Shown here: positions 58,895-64,000 of the stretch, in pieces | Position numbering within the stretch: position 1 is the stretch's first letter | Layout: each line of letters starts with the position of its first letter | Assembly (NCBI GenBank): GCA_039720395.1 | Contig: CM077827.1 | Location: forward strand, 25,753,608 to 25,817,607 | Length of the DNA: 64,000 bases | DNA from: Liquidambar formosana | Lineage: Eukaryota; Streptophyta; Magnoliopsida; Saxifragales; Altingiaceae | Direction of reading: 5' to 3' | The notes under the pieces: generated by a model | Databases searched by the model: none | What the model was told of the DNA's origin: nothing | The model's input: the letters and a program-made list of their open reading frames with translations, nothing else | Program-made: the position numbers and the translations under genes

Positions 58895-60005
58895 TATTTT
58901 AATAAGGAAAAAGCTAAATAGTTTAACCCTTTTTTTAAAACTTGTTTGGCAACTAACCTAGTTATGTACTTATTTCAAAGAGTAATAATTTTAAAAAAAA
59001 ATTATTTCATAAATAAATTGAACAAATAACATCGTGTTTAAATTCAAAAAATAAGAAATTAATTAAAATAAATGTCATCCAACTCATTGAAAATATTATT
59101 ATATGAGTGGGGAAGTTGGGTTTTTTTTTATAAAATTTTTTTATAATATAAAAATTTAAATGAAATTATGATAAGTATACTTATTTTTAAAATTTTCTCA
59201 ATGAAAAATGTGCTTACTAAAACATGGGAATCCTCTTGGGTTGTCATCTGTTGAGATAATGCTCTATTGACCAGATAAGGTAAAATTTTTAACATCGTTA
59301 CATATAGGATTTGGTTTTCTTAATGCCAGTTTTTGATAGTCTAGGAACTTCATTCGGTTTTATTATATTATATTTTAATAAAAGGTTCTATGTGAGAAAA
59401 CAAACCAACTCCAACAATAAATAATTAAATGAAAAGAAAGGTATCCTCATAAAATATTTGTGAATCACGATTTATCAAAAACTTACACCAAAAAAATAAA
59501 ATAAAAAAATACTCAAAAGTAATAATATCTAACAGAACTAAAATAGAACCCTACTGCGTTTGTAAGGAATCTTGTAGGTAGGGCATTCAGTAAAAATAGA
59601 GGTAGGAGAATCAAAGTTATAGAAATATATGAAGTACTTGACCCAAATGGAAAACAATATTTTCTATAGCAATTAGAACAAACCCTAAAACCCTATATTT
59701 CGAAAAAGAAAAGAAGATGAGGGCTCTATTAAAATAGGTTGAAACTACTGTTAATGGAGAAAATAGAATTTAGAATCCCATTGTTAATGAATAGATGATA
59801 TATGTTATGAAATAGAGTTAACTTACAATTCTGGGTTTTATTTATTTATACGAATTATAATTTCCTTAGAATTCCTATTTATGTATGTGTTTTATATTTC
59901 TATATTTCCTATATATGTAGAAGGGTAATTGTGCATTTAAAATTTAAAATAAGGGTATATTAGTCAACTTTTTTCTCACATTCAACTTTTTATAGGTAAT
60001 ATATC
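58588..60005 (-). mobile_element. Non-autonomous Helitron 1
   Basis: On the minus strand the 3' end has a short hairpin (GTGC-AAC-GCAC), eleven bases later CTAG, then T, the Helitron CTRR-T terminus. The 5' side has ATTACCTATAAAAAG near 60005, matching the other Helitron 5' ends here, although the initial TC is mutated. A TA microsatellite lies at 58856-58891. Confidence 0.7.
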
Positions 60006-60011
60006 TATATA

Positions 60012-60461
60012 TATATGGTACACGTGCATTGCACATGAATATTATTTAAATAAAAAAATTTATAAATTCTATATCTATATCTATATATATATATATATAT
60101 TGAACATGAAAATCTAATTATTTGTTACTTTTGTGTTAAATTAATTTATTAGAATAAATGCTCAACACAATAGGTCAAAATTCCTTCAATTGTTAGGAGT
60201 TATGGTAGGAATAAAAAGTTAGATAGAACACATGCATAGTAGTGGAGGCTGTATAGAATTTATGAAGCAAACATAAATTGTGTTATATTTTTTCCTTCTT
60301 TTTTGCTAGAAAATAAAAATTCTTAATTGGTTGAATATAAAACATTCTTAATTGGTTAAATATGGGAGGCAAATAGATATTTAAAATTTAAAATTTAAAA
60401 TAAAGATGTAATGGTCAATCAAAAGTGTTTCTAAAGCATAAACTTTTATAGGTAATATAGA
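60012..60461 (-). mobile_element. Non-autonomous Helitron 2
   Basis: The minus-strand 5' end TCTATATTACCTATAAAAG at 60461 is preceded by A. The 3' hairpin CATGTGC-AAT-GCACGTG is at about 60015-60031, but the CTRR tetramer is not preserved. About 450 bp. Confidence 0.6.
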
Positions 60462-61518
60462 TATAATATAATTTAATATGTGATACAAGAGCATCTTTGA
60501 GGGAGGTAGCAAAAAAAAAAAAAAAAAGTAACAAATCTGTCTTTTGCTACCTTATGTGGGCTGTGGCAATTTGGTACTTCAATTTGAGATGTGCATTCCA
60601 AAAGGAAATAGCAAACATAATTATTTTATTTTTATTTTCTATATTTTATATTTTTGATGCTGTTAAATATTATTTAATTTATTTTTTTAATAAGTGAAAT
60701 TGATCCCTCATAATATAGTTTTTCTTACTTTTTCTAAAAACAAATTCTTAATTTTATTTTTATATGGTATCATCTTCTACATTTTATTTTGTTCACTTAG
60801 AGATTGAAAAGAGAGTGAAGATCGAGATTTTCATTTTATTTTTTTCCTCATTTCTTTGTTTTTTTTCCTTTTTCTTTTCACCTTCCCTTCCCATCAACAA
60901 CCAAATTCAAGCGAAATAATAATAATAATTATCATATATATATATATATGACCAATTCCAACAATTTCCATATTACAATCAAAACACATTCAAGGGTTTT
61001 CTTAGTCTACCCAAAATCCTCGAAAACAACCACCCCCAACCACAAACAAATTCAGCATTATATGAATTCTCACCAAATTTCAAGAAATATATAATAAAAG
61101 TATAAAACACTCACGCAACAGCCCATTGAAATTTAGTATCATCTCCATGTATCGTATCCATGATGTGGATATTTGGTTTGTGACTGTGCTGGGAAGTAGG
61201 TGTGCCTCTAGGCCATTCTCGTTTGTTAGAGAATGAGAGGAAAAGGGAGATACGAAATCAACGTGCTTTAGGATTATATGTATAGTATTAAATTGAGTAT
61301 TTGATTTAGGGTTTCCTTTGAATTCCTATTTGTGTTTTATATATTAAGGTATGTGTTTTAAAATATATTAAGGTTTGTGCTTTAGAATTATAGTTTCCAT
61401 ATTACTATATTTCCTATATATATGCAGAAGGGTGGGTAGTTGTGTATTTAAAAATTAAAATAAGGGTATATTAGTCAATCAAAAGTTTTTCTTACATTCA
61501 TCTTTTTATAGGTAGTAT

Positions 61519-61521
<3 letters not shown>
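60462..61521 (-). mobile_element. Helitron 3, 5' end defined
   Basis: The minus-strand 5' end TCTATACTACCTATAAAAAG is at 61521, preceded by A. The 5' 200 bases match Helitron 1 and, inverted, the copy at 61859. No 3' hairpin of its own was found; it may share that of Helitron 2. Confidence 0.5.

Positions 61522-61556
<35 letters not shown>
61522..61556. repeat. AT dinucleotide microsatellite
   Basis: About 17 TA units between Helitron 3 and the MITE pair. Confidence 0.9.
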
Positions 61557-61560
<4 letters not shown>

Positions 61561-61848
61561 CTCATCAGGTCAACACGTGTTGATATAACTTACCTGATCA
61601 GAACGCGCTTACTTGATCATCATCCTATATATATATCTAGATATATATATATAGGATGATGATAAGTAAGTACGTACTAACATAACTTATATCAACACCC
61701 GCATTGGGAATTGTACTTTATGCATTAATGGGATATGAGGCACATTGGACCAATGCAAGGGATACAACTCTCAATGCATGGGATACAACCCTCAATGCAT
61801 GATGCTGATATAACTTATATCAATAGGTGCTGATGGGAACATGACCAA
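61557..61848. mobile_element. Two copies of the 46345-type MITE
   Basis: A deleted copy (about 61557-61628, CATCAGGTCAACACGTGTTG to TTGATCATCATCC) is followed by a longer inverted copy (about 61651-61848, GGATGATGATAAGTAAG to TGGGAACATGACC). Between them is an AT repeat. Confidence 0.7.
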
Positions 61849-61858
61849 TATCTATACT

Positions 61859-62086
61859 TCTATACTACCTATAAAAAGATGAATGTAAGAAAAACTTTTG
61901 ATTGACTAATATACGCTTATTTTAATTTTTAAATATATAACTACCCACCCTTCTGCATATATAGGAAATATATCAATATGAAAACTATAATTCTAAAACA
62001 CATACTTTAATATATTCTAAAACACATACCTTAATATATAAAACACAAATAGGAATTTAAAGGAAACAGAAACTATAATTCCTATA
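61859..62086 (+). mobile_element. Helitron 4, 5' part, head to head with Helitron 3
   Basis: Starts TCTATACTACCTATAAAAAG and runs as an inverted copy of 61310-61521 for about 210 bases, then meets the next Helitron start. No 3' end seen. Confidence 0.65.
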
Positions 62087-62200
62087 TCTATATTACCTAT
62101 AAAAGTCTGTATTTCAGAAAAAATTTAATTAACCATAACACCCATATTTAAAATTATATTTACCTTTTTATCCTTTAATTAAAACAAACCCTAAAAAAAA
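62087..62200 (+). mobile_element. Helitron 5, 5' end only
   Basis: TCTATATTACCTATAAAAG preceded by A. The right boundary was not found, so the end given is arbitrary. Confidence 0.45.
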
Positions 62201-63723
62201 AAAAAGTATTACATGTATAGAATCCTAAAACCTTAAAACAATTATAATATAAATAATATAAATATCATATCAACAATTAAACGATGGAAACTAAACAAGA
62301 AATGCTTTTTGGCGTCCTTCGTTCTCCTTAGGTCTGATCCCGTCAACCAAAACAAGGTTCTCTCTTTAATATTGTTCTTTTCTTTTCTTATCAATGTTTT
62401 TCTTTTTTTCCTCCTAATTTTAATGGTTGACTGTGCAGTAGTGGATAAGTTAAAAACCAAAGAAGATGACTATTTGTTTACACAGTAACTCTTTGTATCT
62501 TTTTTCTTGTTTTTTATTTTTGTAGATCAATCACACTTCCAACCTTTGGTATTATCAATTGTTATTTTCAAATATTGGTAGGGTTTACTTCTTCTACATC
62601 ATTCTTTTTCCTATTATGTTTTTTCTATGCACTGTGCTTACATATAAATTTTTATTTTTGTTTTTTATAAAACTTTGCAATCTTTGCTTGAATGGCCAAA
62701 TTAGTATATCTATTGGTAATCACACGAAGAGAGGAAAAAAAAAAATGAAACTTTTCAATCTCGGTTTGAATTTCCAAATTAAAAGATAATCACCTAAAGG
62801 GAGAGAGGGGGGAGGGGGGAGGGGGGGGGACAACAATAGATAAAACTCTACATGAAGGGGGGAAAAGATATGAAAAACTCTCTACACTATTTTCAATCTT
62901 TGCGTGACTAAAAAAAAATGTAGATAATGATGCCATAAAAAAAATGTAGGAAAAAAAAAAACATAGAAAAAGAGAGAAAAACTTTGTCTAGGGATCAGTT
63001 TCGCTTTAAAAAATAATAATAACTAAAAAAAAAAAACCATGAGCAAATTACTTCACAAAGATCGTGTCTTTGATAGTGGATGACAATACCACCAAATAAA
63101 CAGATGAATCCAAAAAAATTAAAAAATTAAAAATTAAAAAAAAAAAATCCTAGAGGCAACCTAAGATCGTCTTCCAATCTTGGTTGTGGTTCACAGAGTA
63201 TAACTGAGAAAAAACGACTTGGGTTTGTTCACAAATTGTGTTATTTTGATGGTAAGAAAGAGAGAACATTGTAGGGAGCAGATTGTTCACCAAAGTGGCA
63301 GTAAATGAGAGAGGAATGGGAGTATGGTTGGATGAGAGAAACGTGATGGGAAGGGTAGTTTTTCAGCAGATTAGAGATTTTGACGATGAAATGAGGGCAA
63401 AAGAGACTGTATAAATTAAGTTTTGACCATTTATGAAATTAATGACTGTAATTGTGATTATAAGAGTGAATGGCTGTGATCTCATCATAATTTGAGGTTA
63501 TAAGAGGTCAAACCTTAAGAGAATCTAATGCATAAGAGAGAGGTCATTGCAAAATGTAGGAACTTTTTTTTGGGTAGAGTCAGCCATGTTAATTAACCAA
63601 GAACTTTTATCACCGTAAATTGTATTCGTTATACTTCTTATGTTCATAAAGATAGTGTCTAAGTCCTTCAACTCCTCATAACATAACATATATATCAAAT
63701 ATTGCTTCAACATTAGTGATAGG
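62201..63723. other. AT-rich spacer, possibly Helitron interior
   Basis: No gene recognised. It includes a G-rich run and several poly-A runs. Short reading frames here are low-complexity. Confidence 0.5.
62801..62829 (+). repeat. G-rich tract, possible quadruplex
   Basis: A GAGA lead-in followed by runs of six, six and nine G separated by single A. At least four G-triplets are available for intramolecular quadruplex folding. Confidence 0.75.
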
Positions 63724-64000
63724 TGTGAACCCCGAAAAAGAGTTAAGGGGCCACGAGGGGTTTTAGGTTTGAAAAAGGAAAGGAGTCGCCACCTTATTTT
63801 TTAAAGGAAATAAGGAAAACCCTAAAAAACAGTTTTGTTTTAGGAAAACAAAAGATTGACTCCATATTTAAAAATGGAAAGGCAAATGATCTTTTGGAAA
63901 CCAGAGAAATCGGGGATTCGGAGGCTAAGTTACGATATGGGAAGGTTCTAGGCAAAGCCTATAGGCACCCATATCGCCCTAAACGGTCTCTTAATCTAAT
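63724..64000 (-). mobile_element. L1-family LTR, partial (runs off the window)
   Basis: Begins TGTGAACCCCGAAAAAG, the complement of the LTR 3' end, and is collinear with the same ends of LTRs E and F (AGGAGTCGCCACCTTATTTT). The left flank is non-LTR DNA, so this is a solo LTR or the 3' LTR of a minus-strand element. Target candidate ATAGG at 63719-63723. Confidence 0.9.

Overview
This is nuclear DNA from a flowering plant, most likely a woody eudicot. The evidence is layered LTR retrotransposons of the Ty3/gypsy Tat and Ty1/copia types, CACTA, hAT, Mutator-like and Stowaway DNA transposons, Helitron ends, AT-rich spacers, and one intron-containing plant-specific gene of the ALMT (aluminium-activated malate transporter) family. 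I cannot name the species. No bacterial genes, rRNA, tRNA or CRISPR array were seen.

Positions 1-42034 are a nested retrotransposon block. A long-LTR gypsy family, here called L1 (LTRs 3.0-3.7 kb, ends TGTCACACCCC and GGGGTTCACA), occurs five times. Copy A (1-8152, plus) is split by a 5.8-kb CACTA transposon. Copy B (10059-13059, minus) is followed by a leader and a broken gag. Copies E and F are single LTRs inside another element. A fifth copy starts at 63724. Next to copy B lies element D (13070-42034), a Tat-lineage gypsy element with 0.82-kb LTRs and decayed gag, protease, RT, RNase H, archaeal-type RNase H and integrase. Downstream of its pol it carries an antisense plant-mobile-domain (PMD) gene. 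The 5' LTR of D is split by a complete 9.7-kb copia element C with a 5-bp target duplication. The antisense gene of D is split twice, by L1 LTRs F and E. D ends against a copia integrase fragment at 42035.

Positions 42035-49000 hold that copia fragment, a 1.3-kb Mutator-like element, a small TIR element and two neighbouring hAT-like elements, the second ending about 0.45 kb before the gene. Positions 49072-52069 hold the single host gene, a six-exon ALMT gene predicted to encode 477 residues, with a TATA box and a poly(A) signal. Positions 52070-63723 are AT-rich spacer with a retroposon stub, a hAT MITE, Stowaway MITEs, a TIR element, and a cluster of Helitron-like ends, two of them head to head around a small MITE pair.

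Functionally, only the ALMT gene looks intact. The mobile elements can be ordered by nesting: the copia fragment is older than element D, and D is older than copia C and LTRs E and F. In the other stack, element B is older than LTR A, which is older than the CACTA element.
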